From JAUWNP01 sp034430655 (GTDB taxonomy: Bacteria; Chloroflexota; Anaerolineae; B4-G1), in NCBI GenBank assembly GCA_034430655.1, contig DAOUEC010000203.1, positions 1-36,358 of the forward strand: a DNA stretch of 36,358 nucleotides. The letters run 5' to 3'. Made by a program: the position numbers and the translations under genes. Of the stretch, positions 8,389 to 17,381 are shown one piece after another. The notes beneath the pieces were generated by a model that was not told the DNA's origin, did not search any database, and saw only the letters and a program-made list of their open reading frames with translations. Each line of letters opens with the position of its first letter. The stretch's first letter is position 1.

Positions 8389-9114
8389 CTAGCGCTTAAT
8401 TGCCCTCACAGAAAAACGAAACTTGGGTAAATTGGTATATACATCAGACTGCCAGATAACTTCAAACCCATTGGCTGTAAGTTCAGTGAGAACTTCGTCG
8501 GCTGTGAAGGCAGAGATGTGTGCTTCATCAAGCAATTCCTGGCTACTCCTGACATCTATACCCAGGAATAAAAGTCCCGACTTTATCAAAACTCGAGAAA
8601 AGTGGTGAATAATATCTCGCCAATCATCTGTATGATCCAGGACGTTATTGCACCACACTACGTCAAAGTCCGTCTCCGCAACATCCTGGATTCGGCAAGA
8701 GCGATACTCACAGTTGTTTATCTTCCCTATAACTACGATGTCTGGCAGGTAGCGGGCCAACTCTTCCAACAGAGGATCAATGGCCACCACTGAGACACTG
8801 CGGCACTTCTCGAACACGCTAAGCACAGAACTCCCTACATCCAGAAGCCTCCCAGAAATAATGGGAGGGTCCATCGAGTACATCCAGTCATTCCACTCGA
8901 GACCAAATCCGCAAAGATGCACCCGGCCCTCGCAGAGCCGAAATCCCAGCCATTGATCCCTACTCGTGATGCCCAGTTCGTCACGGATATACCGAACCCA
9001 AAACCCTTGTTCGGCCCTTTGCGCTTCTTCCCAACTGCAAGCATGGTCTGCCTCGTCCACAGGATGTTTCTGACCTTGCTTCTGACGTGATAACGCACCA
9101 AATAGCCTCTTCAT
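8389..9114 (-). CDS. SAM-dependent methyltransferase-like protein
   Basis: This is a 241-residue protein with a class I methyltransferase core: GRLLDVGSSVLSVF as an altered motif I (GSS in place of the usual GCG), VVAIDPLLEELA as the acidic strand-2 loop, and FDVVWCNNVLDHTDD, matching motif II of Methyltransf_11 proteins (NVLDH). The start at 9114 is supported by AGGAGAGG six bases upstream; the longer frame to 9189 would overlap the upstream GT2 gene. It lies between two glycosyltransferase genes and probably O-methylates a sugar of the glycan, though the substrate is unknown. Confidence 0.8.
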   Translation of the reverse strand: MKRLFGALSRQKQGQKHPVDEADHACSWEEAQRAEQGFWVRYIRDELGITSRDQWLGFRLCEGRVHLCGFGLEWNDWMYSMDPPIISGRLLDVGSSVLSVFEKCRSVSVVAIDPLLEELARYLPDIVVIGKINNCEYRSCRIQDVAETDFDVVWCNNVLDHTDDWRDIIHHFSRVLIKSGLLFLGIDVRSSQELLDEAHISAFTADEVLTELTANGFEVIWQSDVYTNLPKFRFSVRAIKR

Positions 9115-9145
9115 CTTTTTCCTCTCCTGAGTGGGCGAGGCACTT

Positions 9146-10285
9146 CTATATACCCCTGCCCAGAAACCAATGCAGCATATCCCATACAATTCTCTCCAAT
9201 GAGAGAGTTTGCGTCAATTTAACAGCCGCTGTGGTCCCCAAATTCTCTCCCACAACAACCACAGTCGCGAACCGCAATAGATTTATCCAGGCTCTTTCCG
9301 GGAGCACTCCCTCAGGGCAAAGGCGCAAAGCCTTTTCCATCAAGCCCCAGGAGAATCTCAAAACCGTCTGGTACATCTCGATAGGCTTGGAGGAATCCAA
9401 CTGCTCGTAATGTTGAATTTCTTCAAGCAGGAACCGACGAACCACGGCCGGTTCCACCATTGAATCGAATCTCCTGGTCAGCAGAAAGAACATCATTCTA
9501 CGCAGCAGCGTTAAAGTCTCATCGAACGTAAGGGTAGGAGACGGCCAGTTTACGAGTTGGACGCGCGTATACCCGTCCACGTAAGCACGACGCAATTCAT
9601 ACAACCATCCCCTCTCGTGGCAATGCCACACTTGCGCCGTGGGGACGTATGCGATCTTGTAACCTTCCAGCAACACTGCTTTTGCCCAGGCCATATCTTC
9701 GCCATAATTGCGTTCTGGAAAGGGCACCTTTTCCCACATGCCACGCCTTATGCACGAAGTAACGTTGTCAAAACTTATCAACGCCAGCCTTTTTTCTGGC
9801 GGCATTTCCAGGAACCTCTCTGGAGTTTCCAGGGACTTCACCAAGGGGAGATCGTTCCCCTCGCGCCACAGTGAACTGCGGGTTCTTGCTAATAATCCAG
9901 AAGTCGGAGGGGCTATCTGCAATCCATAGCTGCCTGCCAATTCAGGCTGCTCCAATAGAGGGGCAAGTAACCGGGCAAGCCAATGGTCATCGGTCGGAAG
10001 AGCGTCTTGTACAGTCAGGGCTACGAACTCTCCCCTGGAGGCCTGGATGGCCTGATTGCGCGTCCGACCGTGATTAAACCGACGACGGGGGACGGACAAA
10101 ACTCTTGTCCCAGTCCCCCGTGCCAATTCCGGAGTGCCATCTCTTGAACTGGAATCAATCACTACAATCTCTACATCACCAGGAACCTGTTGCGCCTTAA
10201 TGGTCTCTAGAAGCCTTGCAAACTCGTTCCCGGCATTTAGAGTGGGTATAACCACCGAAACCAGAGGCTGACCATGCGAATCCAC
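9146..10285 (-). CDS. Family 2 glycosyltransferase
   Basis: This is a 379-residue GT-A fold glycosyltransferase with a GTG start. The N-terminus VSVVIPTLNAG and the nucleotide-binding segment IVVIDSSSRDGT are typical. The position of the usual DxD reads TVQDALPTDDHW, as in rhamnosyltransferase-like GT2 proteins, and the downstream E-D pair is in YGEDMAWA. The C-terminal third, after residue 240, is helical and ends with a hydrophobic, amphipathic stretch that could lie on the membrane. The start lies just after the TAG of the upstream gene (3 bp gap) with only a weak Shine-Dalgarno, so translation is probably coupled. Confidence 0.9.
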   Translation of the reverse strand: MDSHGQPLVSVVIPTLNAGNEFARLLETIKAQQVPGDVEIVVIDSSSRDGTPELARGTGTRVLSVPRRRFNHGRTRNQAIQASRGEFVALTVQDALPTDDHWLARLLAPLLEQPELAGSYGLQIAPPTSGLLARTRSSLWREGNDLPLVKSLETPERFLEMPPEKRLALISFDNVTSCIRRGMWEKVPFPERNYGEDMAWAKAVLLEGYKIAYVPTAQVWHCHERGWLYELRRAYVDGYTRVQLVNWPSPTLTFDETLTLLRRMMFFLLTRRFDSMVEPAVVRRFLLEEIQHYEQLDSSKPIEMYQTVLRFSWGLMEKALRLCPEGVLPERAWINLLRFATVVVVGENLGTTAAVKLTQTLSLERIVWDMLHWFLGRGI

Positions 10286-10288
10286 TCG

Positions 10289-12577
10289 CTACCCAGGCTC
10301 CTCCAGGCTAAACACGCGTGCTTTGAACCTATGCCCAACAATCCAAACAGCATCCTTCGCCCTGCGCACAGGACGGAGGAGATATGATACGAGTCCATTC
10401 AATCGTACTACCCACGGGGAGATTAACTGATATAGCCTCCACAGTGCCGATTCAACTCTCTGGTATTTCCAAAGCCCGCCTGCCGCTTGGAATACCCGCT
10501 CATATTCAATAGCCTGGACCGCGTGTTCCAACCCAAGCCCCAGGCCAACCCCAGCCTTTGGACGTGAGAGGTGCAATTGCCGGGATCGTTCCAACAAGGA
10601 ATCCATCCTTTCTCCCAGTTGCTCGATCTTAAAGTGGGAACACACTCTATCTCTGGCAGCCTTACCCATTGAGTCGCGCAATTCGGGAGATTTGATGAGC
10701 CTCTCCAGCACATCTGTATAAGCCATGACTTCTTCCTGCTCTTTTCCACGTTTGATCAACACGCCACATTCAGACGTTACTAACTCCCTTTGCCCTCCCA
10801 CATCAGCGCTGACGGGCACAACCCCCATCGCCATGGCCTCATAAATAGTCACAGCGATGCCCTCCATCTTGGAGGGCAGAAAGAAGATATCACTGGCAGC
10901 CAGGAACTCCTGCATTCGTTTGTTGCTGACAGTCCCCATCATCCACACATTTTTCGTCAGGCGATGTTTGCGGAGATAAGAAGAAAGCCATTTCCTGTCC
11001 TCTCCATCTCCTGCCACCAAGCATACGAACTTAAACCCCCGTGCTTTCAATTCTCGCATCACTTTGGCAAAAACCCGGGGTTGTTTCTGCTGACACAGAC
11101 GACCCGCGTACAGAATAACCGGAATGTCAGGCGGAATCTTCAACTCGGATCGCACACTTAGCCTTACTTCCTGGTCTGGAGAGAATGACTCGGTGTCAAC
11201 GTTGACGTAACATACCTCAACCTGGTCCGGCTTCGCCCCCCTTTGCACCATCCATTCCTTTAGATGATTGGAGACGACCATACTTAAATCTAACAACTCT
11301 TGATAACCTACGGACGAACGGGGGTGTCCCCCGTTGTTCCAATACTCCTCCTCGATATGACAATAATCTACAAAGGCAGTATCCGGACACCGAGAGCGAA
11401 GATAGGGGAGTAATTTGTAACCAAGTTCACTGTTAGAAATCAAGACTACATCAATCTGTCTGGATTGGATAAAATAGCGCAAGAAACGGGGGTAGTCATT
11501 CAGGCGAAGGAAGTTGGGCAGGATGAAAATATCCGGGGTCAGGTTCGCGAACTCTCGATACCACTGATAGTTCACAGGCAAAGTCGTGACAACACTGATT
11601 TCATATCCTCGTCTTCTCAGCTGGGTTATGAGATCGAGATTAACTTTATCGGCTCCCCCCATGGCCATCCAGGGTATAATGAGCAAGAGACGTTTTTGTT
11701 GCTTTGCTAACAGGTTTATAAAGGGAACGTCATCTTGAACATCCCCGTAAGGCTCTAGTGGTCGTGGGGTGATTAGCGGAATCCCTTTTGCGTACAACTC
11801 GGGATAACGCCTCCGCAACTCTCGCCGCATCTCCTTCACCCCTCTTTTGGTCCAGGCCGCCCAGCGATCTGAATGATCCCGGCGACGCCTAAACCAATCC
11901 AGGTACTCTGGAATTGTATGGCCCCAAAAGCCCTGAGCGGCGCAGCGCAACCAGAAATCCCAATCTTCTAACCCGTGGATTAAGCTCTCATCAAATCCTC
12001 CGACAGACAATACTACTTCACGCCTCACCATAGACCGTGGGGTTACGGGATTCTTCCACAAAAACAATCTTCTGGCCTCAAAGCCAACAGCACTCAGATA
12101 TTCCTCGGCCCCGAACCCTACAGTGAAGCCTTTGCAGAAACCAAATTCCGGATAGGATTCCAAACACCATGTCATTTTTTCAAGCGCTGTCGGCTCTATC
12201 AGGTCGTCTGCATCCAAGAAAAAGACGAACTCTGCTCTCACTTCCCGCACCCCTGCATTACGCGCCGCCGGAAGCCCTTGATTTGCATCCAGGTCTATCA
12301 CTCGAATGCGGGGATCTTTTTCGCGAAAGGCATCCAGAACTCGCAACGCTTCTGGCTCATCACTTCCATCATTGACGATCAGCCATTCCCACTGCTGAAG
12401 CGATTGCTGCCAAAGGGACCGGGCGGTTTCCAGGAAGACTTCCCCAGTGTTGTAGTATGGCGTAATGATACTAACGACTGGCACCATCGACTCGGACTTA
12501 TCACGAAGGATATAGTGGAAATGGGGCCGTTCAGGTGAAACGGGAGTATTGGCAAAATCAGGCGCCAGTGGATCCAT
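10289..12577 (-). CDS. Fused GT2-GT4 glycosyltransferase
   Basis: This is a 762-residue protein that joins two glycosyltransferases. An N-terminal GT2 domain (about 34-270) has VVSIITPYYNTG, IVNDGSDE and the DADD motif at 122-125. A C-terminal GT4 domain (about 295-670) has LLLIIPWMAMGGADKVNLDL, VILYAGRLCQQKQP and the E-x7-E EGIAVTIYE. About 90 C-terminal residues follow with a basic, weakly hydrophobic tail. The ATG at 12577 is the first Met that lies outside the upstream gene; the frame is open further upstream but would overlap the 12670-14181 gene. The Shine-Dalgarno is modest (AGAGGA, 11 nt away). The fusion may add two successive sugars to one acceptor. Confidence 0.9.
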   Translation of the reverse strand: MDPLAPDFANTPVSPERPHFHYILRDKSESMVPVVSIITPYYNTGEVFLETARSLWQQSLQQWEWLIVNDGSDEPEALRVLDAFREKDPRIRVIDLDANQGLPAARNAGVREVRAEFVFFLDADDLIEPTALEKMTWCLESYPEFGFCKGFTVGFGAEEYLSAVGFEARRLFLWKNPVTPRSMVRREVVLSVGGFDESLIHGLEDWDFWLRCAAQGFWGHTIPEYLDWFRRRRDHSDRWAAWTKRGVKEMRRELRRRYPELYAKGIPLITPRPLEPYGDVQDDVPFINLLAKQQKRLLLIIPWMAMGGADKVNLDLITQLRRRGYEISVVTTLPVNYQWYREFANLTPDIFILPNFLRLNDYPRFLRYFIQSRQIDVVLISNSELGYKLLPYLRSRCPDTAFVDYCHIEEEYWNNGGHPRSSVGYQELLDLSMVVSNHLKEWMVQRGAKPDQVEVCYVNVDTESFSPDQEVRLSVRSELKIPPDIPVILYAGRLCQQKQPRVFAKVMRELKARGFKFVCLVAGDGEDRKWLSSYLRKHRLTKNVWMMGTVSNKRMQEFLAASDIFFLPSKMEGIAVTIYEAMAMGVVPVSADVGGQRELVTSECGVLIKRGKEQEEVMAYTDVLERLIKSPELRDSMGKAARDRVCSHFKIEQLGERMDSLLERSRQLHLSRPKAGVGLGLGLEHAVQAIEYERVFQAAGGLWKYQRVESALWRLYQLISPWVVRLNGLVSYLLRPVRRAKDAVWIVGHRFKARVFSLEEPG

Positions 12578-12669
12578 CCCTATACCGGTCCTCTTGAAGG
12601 TTCTCCATCTATCAACTACCGTCCACCAAAAGCCACGGCTCTTCGGGGAATAGCGGACTATCGTCCAAC

Positions 12670-14181
12670 CTACGGATGCGGAACAAAGTCCACCATCCGC
12701 CCGTCCTCCGTGAACCACCCGCACGGGCAGCCTGTCGGATCGTCGGGGGGGATATAGGCGCAAAAGCGGTGCGAGATTATGGGCAAGTAGCAGTAATGAG
12801 AGTAAGTCAGCGTGCCCGCGCTGTTCACGGTGCCCCCCGAGGAACTGCTGCCCCAACAGAATCCGATGCCATCATCCAATGACCGGTTTGACGCCGCTGC
12901 CGAAGGGCTCCACGCCGGCCCTACCATCCGTAAGGGAATGCGGTCCATTGCGCAGCCCGTCCGCTGGACACGCAGATAGACGATGCGCATGGTCATCGTT
13001 GTGTCGCGGATGGCCTGCAGAAGTTCCTCGGAGCAATTCCCCTGGAGCATGCAGGGATCGTACTCCACTCCGGCTGGTACAAAATACTCCGGTGAAGCCA
13101 GTTTGGAAGGCCACTTGAAGTGAGGGAGATAACTCACGCTCCCCGATTGATCCATGTCCTTCCAGTGTCCATAGAGAGGCAGGCCCATCGTATTCACGTG
13201 ATCCACAGAAAACCCATCACTCATTATTCGGTATGTCCCACCCACAGGCCGGTCTACATTCCCCGTGGGATTGCCCGGGAACATCGTGTAGGGATCAACA
13301 GGCATAGGGGGAAAGTTCAAGAGAAAGTAATCTGCTTCAGCAGGGACATCCAGAGGGAACTTCTCATGGCGACTGCCACTCAACTGCCCTACTAATGGAG
13401 CGATAACCCCTGCATAGCCCGGCCCCATGTACGAGTGGAACGTGAAAGTCTCGCTTCCCACCACTTCTACGGAGACCTGGTGCCATATCTGTGCTACAAA
13501 GACAGCCGTCAACTGCCGGTAGTTCTTGTAGGACATGATGAGTTCGCAGCCCATATTGGCGGGGAGACTCAAGGCTCCATCGGGAGTGAACTCGGTCACC
13601 GACTGTTCGGTTTCCCAGTAACGGCATTGATTCTCATTCTCCGACTGTCGAGGATTGCGAATCGGCTGAGTGCGCCCGGCCGGTACATAGGTGTACCGAT
13701 TTACCTGGGAGGTTACGTCTTCCCCATTGTAATACAGGCGCATCGTCGTGGCCGGAGACACCGACCCCCATTGATCTATCCGCGCCGGCTGCCCCAGACA
13801 GCCGAAGAGGCTTCCCGACCAGGCGCCATCTGGTGTTTTGAAGTAACGCGGATAGACAGTGGCTGTGATAGTAACGGTGTCGCCCACCCTGGCCCCGGCT
13901 TGATAGACGAGAATCCCGTAGCCTGGAGTATAAGAGATAATCGCCTCCTCCAGGTACTCCTCCGGCACGAAGCCTACCATATCCACGATGTTTAACCCGC
14001 GCGGTTCCAGCCAATCAAGATCTGCTGTGCTCCCTACCCCTTCTGCGAGGTCCGACGGCCCTATCCGGTCAAGTGACAGCGGCCCCTGAGCGCGGGCCCC
14101 CCGGACCGGGAGACAGGTCAGGAGCATGAACAGTCCCAGCACAAACAATCCCAGCACGAGCAGCAGATAGCGGTGTTTCAT
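12670..14181 (-). CDS. Large secreted protein of unknown function
   Basis: This is a 503-residue exported protein of no family that I recognise. The ATG at 14181 is preceded by GGAGGTAAAGTG. Residues 1-32 form a Sec signal peptide with a long Leu-rich core and a likely cleavage after GARAQ. The mature protein is rich in aromatic residues, Pro and Gly, has several Cys pairs in its last third, and looks beta-rich. Near the C-terminus, HYCYLPIISHRF resembles the YLP motif in two other exported proteins of this region, and the chain ends with a short CPCGWF-containing tail. It may be a surface-layer or glycan-associated protein. It follows one clan GH-A-like exported protein and precedes the fused glycosyltransferase. 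Confidence 0.75.
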   Translation of the reverse strand: MKHRYLLLVLGLFVLGLFMLLTCLPVRGARAQGPLSLDRIGPSDLAEGVGSTADLDWLEPRGLNIVDMVGFVPEEYLEEAIISYTPGYGILVYQAGARVGDTVTITATVYPRYFKTPDGAWSGSLFGCLGQPARIDQWGSVSPATTMRLYYNGEDVTSQVNRYTYVPAGRTQPIRNPRQSENENQCRYWETEQSVTEFTPDGALSLPANMGCELIMSYKNYRQLTAVFVAQIWHQVSVEVVGSETFTFHSYMGPGYAGVIAPLVGQLSGSRHEKFPLDVPAEADYFLLNFPPMPVDPYTMFPGNPTGNVDRPVGGTYRIMSDGFSVDHVNTMGLPLYGHWKDMDQSGSVSYLPHFKWPSKLASPEYFVPAGVEYDPCMLQGNCSEELLQAIRDTTMTMRIVYLRVQRTGCAMDRIPLRMVGPAWSPSAAASNRSLDDGIGFCWGSSSSGGTVNSAGTLTYSHYCYLPIISHRFCAYIPPDDPTGCPCGWFTEDGRMVDFVPHP

Positions 14182-14220
14182 CACTTTACCTCCGATATCG
14201 TTATGCGTGATCGTGCTTAC

Positions 14221-14249
14221 AGCATACACCGAGGGGCTGATTCTTTCAA
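14221..14249 (-). promoter_or_regulatory. Candidate promoter before the 503-residue secreted protein
   Basis: On the minus strand TTGAAA (14244-14249) and TATGCT (14221-14226) are 17 bp apart, about 40 bp before the ATG at 14181. The 149-bp gap to the upstream gene holds nothing else that I can recognise, so this could start a new transcript that continues into the glycosyltransferase genes. Confidence 0.5.
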
Positions 14250-14330
14250 TGGGAATTATTGGCTATTGGCTCACTCCTGTGCTGCCCTTGAATGACCACC
14301 AACCCAGCGGACAAGCCCCTGGCTTCTTGC

Positions 14331-15569
14331 CTACCATGTATCCAGGTGGCTCTGAGCATACTCAGCAAAGGCTTCCCCCAAAGAAGTTATCTGGAGTGTG
14401 CTTTGGTTGAACAGGTAGGCGTAGTCGTTGTAGACACCTCGACTGTCGTCCAGGCTGTACCAGGCCCAACGCTGCACCAGACGGTACTCATCAGCAGGAT
14501 GGCCCAGGCTGTAATCTTTCGTATCCATGAAGTAGTCAAAGGTGTCCAGCATAAAGTCCTCTACCAGATCGGGGTCGTTCATGCCGACGTGGAAGTACAC
14601 GATCCCGTATTCCGAGACAATGAGAGGCTTGTTCTGCTGACCACGGTCCTTCATCCATTGACGGAAGGCACGGATCTGCTGGTCGAAAATCTGCATGTTG
14701 TTGTGGTCTGTGTCGGCATAAACCGTCCCATAGCACCCATCATATCCCGGTGGCACGTCGGCCCCAAAGTCATTGCATTTCTCTTTGAAGATGAAGTTGT
14801 GCACATTCCACACGTCTACCGGCATAGCCGCGCCGTAGCGGCTCTGGTACTCATCCCAAATCTTCGTTAAGTACTCCAGCCGGGCTGGCGTGGCCTGGAT
14901 GACGCCGCCGATAGCCACCTGTGCTGTCGGGTCGGCCCCTTTGATCAGATTGTAGAATTCGTGGTAAGCCTGGGCGTAGACCTCCGGCAGCATCTCGTCC
15001 TGCCCGCCTCCCTCCCAATCCCGCCGGTCCATCTCGTTGCCGACGAGCCACAGGGAGCCGGGGTTGGCCTGCGCGATGGTCACAATCTCCTCGCGTGTGC
15101 TGGGAGAAACTAACGTGTGAGTATAGGGAGTCACATACGGGCAGGCGTTCCGGTCACGGGTGCGCTGTGGCCAGCAGGTCGTCAGCTGGTGCAACCGCAC
15201 CGTCTGCACATACTCCATCCCCAACGGACGCGCAGGGCTCATCCCCACGCCGAAGTTCACGTACCATCCCGCTGCCAGCCGGCGGACGTCGGGATAGCGG
15301 GTGATGGGATCACTAAGAGCGCAATACCCCAGGCGAGAACTGCGCGGCCCGTAGTCCCTGACGGCCAACGGCAAGTAGACGTGATGGGTCAGTTCCGACG
15401 TAGAAAACAGCAGCGCGCCTCCAGCAGGCTCGCTCACCTCCTGCACGCTCGACGCAGCGCCTCCGACCTGGGCCGGGCTCGCCAGGAGAACCAGAAAGAC
15501 TACTCCGACGGGCAAGACGACCAGGATCAATGTGCTGACCAGGTTTTTCAACGTAGAACGGCAAGCCAT
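14331..15569 (-). CDS. Exported clan GH-A-like glycoside hydrolase (paralogue 1)
   Basis: This is a 412-residue exported protein. Residues 1-34 are a signal/anchor. A THHVYLPLAVRDYG segment (61-74) precedes a TIM-barrel-like domain. Two conserved Glu at the ends of strands are the candidate acid/base (Glu179 in WLVGNEMD) and nucleophile (Glu320 in LIVSEYGI), spaced as in clan GH-A hydrolases; VDVWNVHNFI and RWAWYS add to the resemblance. It is clearly homologous to the protein at 17382-18575 over the whole barrel. I cannot place it in a numbered GH family; GH39-, GH5- or GH128-like folds are possible. The ATG at 15569 follows AGGAGGTATTCC. It could trim a self-made glycan outside the cell. 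Confidence 0.78.
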   Translation of the reverse strand: MACRSTLKNLVSTLILVVLPVGVVFLVLLASPAQVGGAASSVQEVSEPAGGALLFSTSELTHHVYLPLAVRDYGPRSSRLGYCALSDPITRYPDVRRLAAGWYVNFGVGMSPARPLGMEYVQTVRLHQLTTCWPQRTRDRNACPYVTPYTHTLVSPSTREEIVTIAQANPGSLWLVGNEMDRRDWEGGGQDEMLPEVYAQAYHEFYNLIKGADPTAQVAIGGVIQATPARLEYLTKIWDEYQSRYGAAMPVDVWNVHNFIFKEKCNDFGADVPPGYDGCYGTVYADTDHNNMQIFDQQIRAFRQWMKDRGQQNKPLIVSEYGIVYFHVGMNDPDLVEDFMLDTFDYFMDTKDYSLGHPADEYRLVQRWAWYSLDDSRGVYNDYAYLFNQSTLQITSLGEAFAEYAQSHLDTW

Positions 15570-15594
15570 GGAATACCTCCTAAATTTTATGTTC

Positions 15595-17112
15595 TCAGTG
15601 AGACTTTCTTACCAGCAGGTAAATCGGCCCGTGCGGCTGCACCTCGTATGCTTCGCGCAGCCGCTCGACCGGATAGACTTCCGGAGCCAGGTCGGCCAGG
15701 GCTACGGGCCGCTCCCCTGCCTCCGCCAATGCTGCCTCTATGTCCCAGCAACAATAGCGCAGGGTCACATCTGGCCGGACATCCTCCACCACCTGCAAGA
15801 ACTGGAGCGGTGCGGCCAGGATAGGATCGGCCAGAAGGACTGCGCTGGGGGGAGCGGCAGCCAGCGCCCCTTCTGCATACATCCGGGCATCATTGTATCC
15901 TGCCTTGGGCGGCCAGAGGAAAAAGCACTTGCCCCCCGGCCCCGGCACGTGTCGAGAATCCCGAAACGTTATCCCACGCGAAACGACCTGGGGGGCGATG
16001 CGATATGCCGCCACCGGGAGCCCTACGATCAGAGCGACGAGCGCCACGTAGAACCACCATGCCTTTCCGCAGCCCACGTTCGACCGATGCAGCCTCTTCA
16101 GGGCCCACTGAAGGCCAAAGCCAACCCAGACGGCGAAGGGCAGATAACTGGGCAGGTAGAAGACGTACCGGTCGCCCACCCGATAGGCGAAGGCAAAGGC
16201 CATCGCCCCCAGGTAGAGCAGCAGCAGATAAAAGGCCAGGTCGCGCCTGATCATCTGCCAGACCTTAATGGCTCCAATAATTCCGCAGATTCCTGCCACT
16301 CCCACAAATTGGATTCCCAGGAAAGCCAGCCACTGGAACAGATCCGACGGAAAGAGGCGCAAAGAGAAGTCAAAAAAAACGCCGCTGAAATCGTACCCCT
16401 CGAAGGTGAAGAATGCCCAACGGATCGCTTCCCACCCATTTAGCCCCATCGTCTGGACGTCGCGGATCAGCAGGCCGACCAGAGGCAAAACGCCCACCAG
16501 CGATGCACATCCGAAGGTCAGGATGTCCCATCCAGCCAGCCGGGCCCTGCCTCGCCACGCCAGCCACAACAAAGCCGGCACGTACACGAGGACCTCCAGG
16601 TGGGCAGTCATACTTAACCCCAGGACGAACCCCGCTCCGGCCAGATAGCCCCACCCCCCTGTGAGATACCACTGCAGTCCGATCCACACCAGCAGAGCCA
16701 TCAGTGCCAGGGCCAGTGTATAGACCTCAGCACGGACAGCGTGGCTCCAGAATGTGTGGGAGACCATGAAAGCCAGTGTCGCCAGGATGCTCGGCTCTCG
16801 CTCCAGGCCCACTTCCCGTAGAATCCCGTAGAGCAGGCCCAGGGTCATCGCACCGAAAACAGCGGAGACCAGGTTCACCCGGCCGGCGATGTCCCCCAGG
16901 GGGACCTTGGCGAACTGATGGGCGATCCACACCCACAAGGGGTGACTTCCTGCGCTGCCCTGCAGGGTACCGAGCACTGCATTCAATTGTAAATGACCAT
17001 CGTCACCCCACAGGACAGTGGGGGCCAGGGTTGCCCCGTAGAGCCCAAGCCCAAGCAGGGCAAGGAGCAAGGCATCACGCCTAAGATTTGGAATTCGCGG
17101 TTCCCTGTCCAT
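15595..17112 (-). CDS. DUF2723 GT-C membrane glycosyltransferase
   Basis: This is a membrane protein of about 505 residues with about 10-11 hydrophobic segments. The N-terminal LAPTVLWGDDGHLQLNAV, with the acidic pair in the first outer loop, followed by GSHPLWVWIAHQFAKVPLGD, is the hallmark of DUF2723 proteins, which are predicted polyprenyl-phosphate-sugar dependent GT-C enzymes. The C-terminal soluble domain has AAPPSAVLLADPIL and VEDVRPDVTLRYCCWD, as in relatives. I chose the ATG at 17112; a GTG at 17145 in the same frame is an alternative. It is flanked by exported proteins, so protein or glycan glycosylation outside the membrane is likely. It is distantly related to the protein at 22871-24373. 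Confidence 0.87.
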   Translation of the reverse strand: MDREPRIPNLRRDALLLALLGLGLYGATLAPTVLWGDDGHLQLNAVLGTLQGSAGSHPLWVWIAHQFAKVPLGDIAGRVNLVSAVFGAMTLGLLYGILREVGLEREPSILATLAFMVSHTFWSHAVRAEVYTLALALMALLVWIGLQWYLTGGWGYLAGAGFVLGLSMTAHLEVLVYVPALLWLAWRGRARLAGWDILTFGCASLVGVLPLVGLLIRDVQTMGLNGWEAIRWAFFTFEGYDFSGVFFDFSLRLFPSDLFQWLAFLGIQFVGVAGICGIIGAIKVWQMIRRDLAFYLLLLYLGAMAFAFAYRVGDRYVFYLPSYLPFAVWVGFGLQWALKRLHRSNVGCGKAWWFYVALVALIVGLPVAAYRIAPQVVSRGITFRDSRHVPGPGGKCFFLWPPKAGYNDARMYAEGALAAAPPSAVLLADPILAAPLQFLQVVEDVRPDVTLRYCCWDIEAALAEAGERPVALADLAPEVYPVERLREAYEVQPHGPIYLLVRKSH

Positions 17113-17171
17113 GGCCACCACTTTTCCACCACATGTCCTCTCCACTCATCCCCCACTGTCGTCGTCAGGTC

Positions 17172-17348
17172 TTAGAAGTTCTTCATCACCATAGGTAGGT
17201 AACCCCGAGGCACGAGCGTGGGAACGGTCTGACGCTGCGGGGACTGGGAAGGCGCTGCCCAACCCGGGGCTTCCAGCGCCAGCACCAATATCAGGACAAA
17301 AACCAGGCTGCCAAGCAGCACAAGCCGCGAGAGACAGTTCCGGTTCAA
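17172..17348 (-). CDS. 58-residue exported peptide ending in YLPMVMKNF
   Basis: This is a very small exported protein. The start is set by AGGAGG five bases before a TTG at 17348; a GTG two codons upstream sits inside the Shine-Dalgarno and is less likely. About 30 residues form a signal peptide (SRLVLLGSLVFVLILVLAL) with a likely cleavage after GWAA. The mature part is only about 25 residues, starting PSQSPQRQTVPT and ending RGYLPMVMKNF. The segment WAAP-x-QS-x-x-RQTVPT is shared with the Thr/Pro-rich protein at 18568-19140, and the terminal motif matches HVYLPLAVRDY in the exported hydrolase at 14331. It lies between the other hydrolase paralogue and a DUF2723 enzyme. Function unknown. Confidence 0.65.
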   Translation of the reverse strand: MNRNCLSRLVLLGSLVFVLILVLALEAPGWAAPSQSPQRQTVPTLVPRGYLPMVMKNF

Positions 17349-17381
17349 GGGCACCTCCTATCAGCAAAGGGGATAGCAAAT

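Noticed and set aside
10289..12856. 855-residue form of the fused glycosyltransferase
   Set aside because: The extra N-terminus is out-of-frame sequence of the secreted-protein gene ending at 12670; the first suitable Met lies at 12577.
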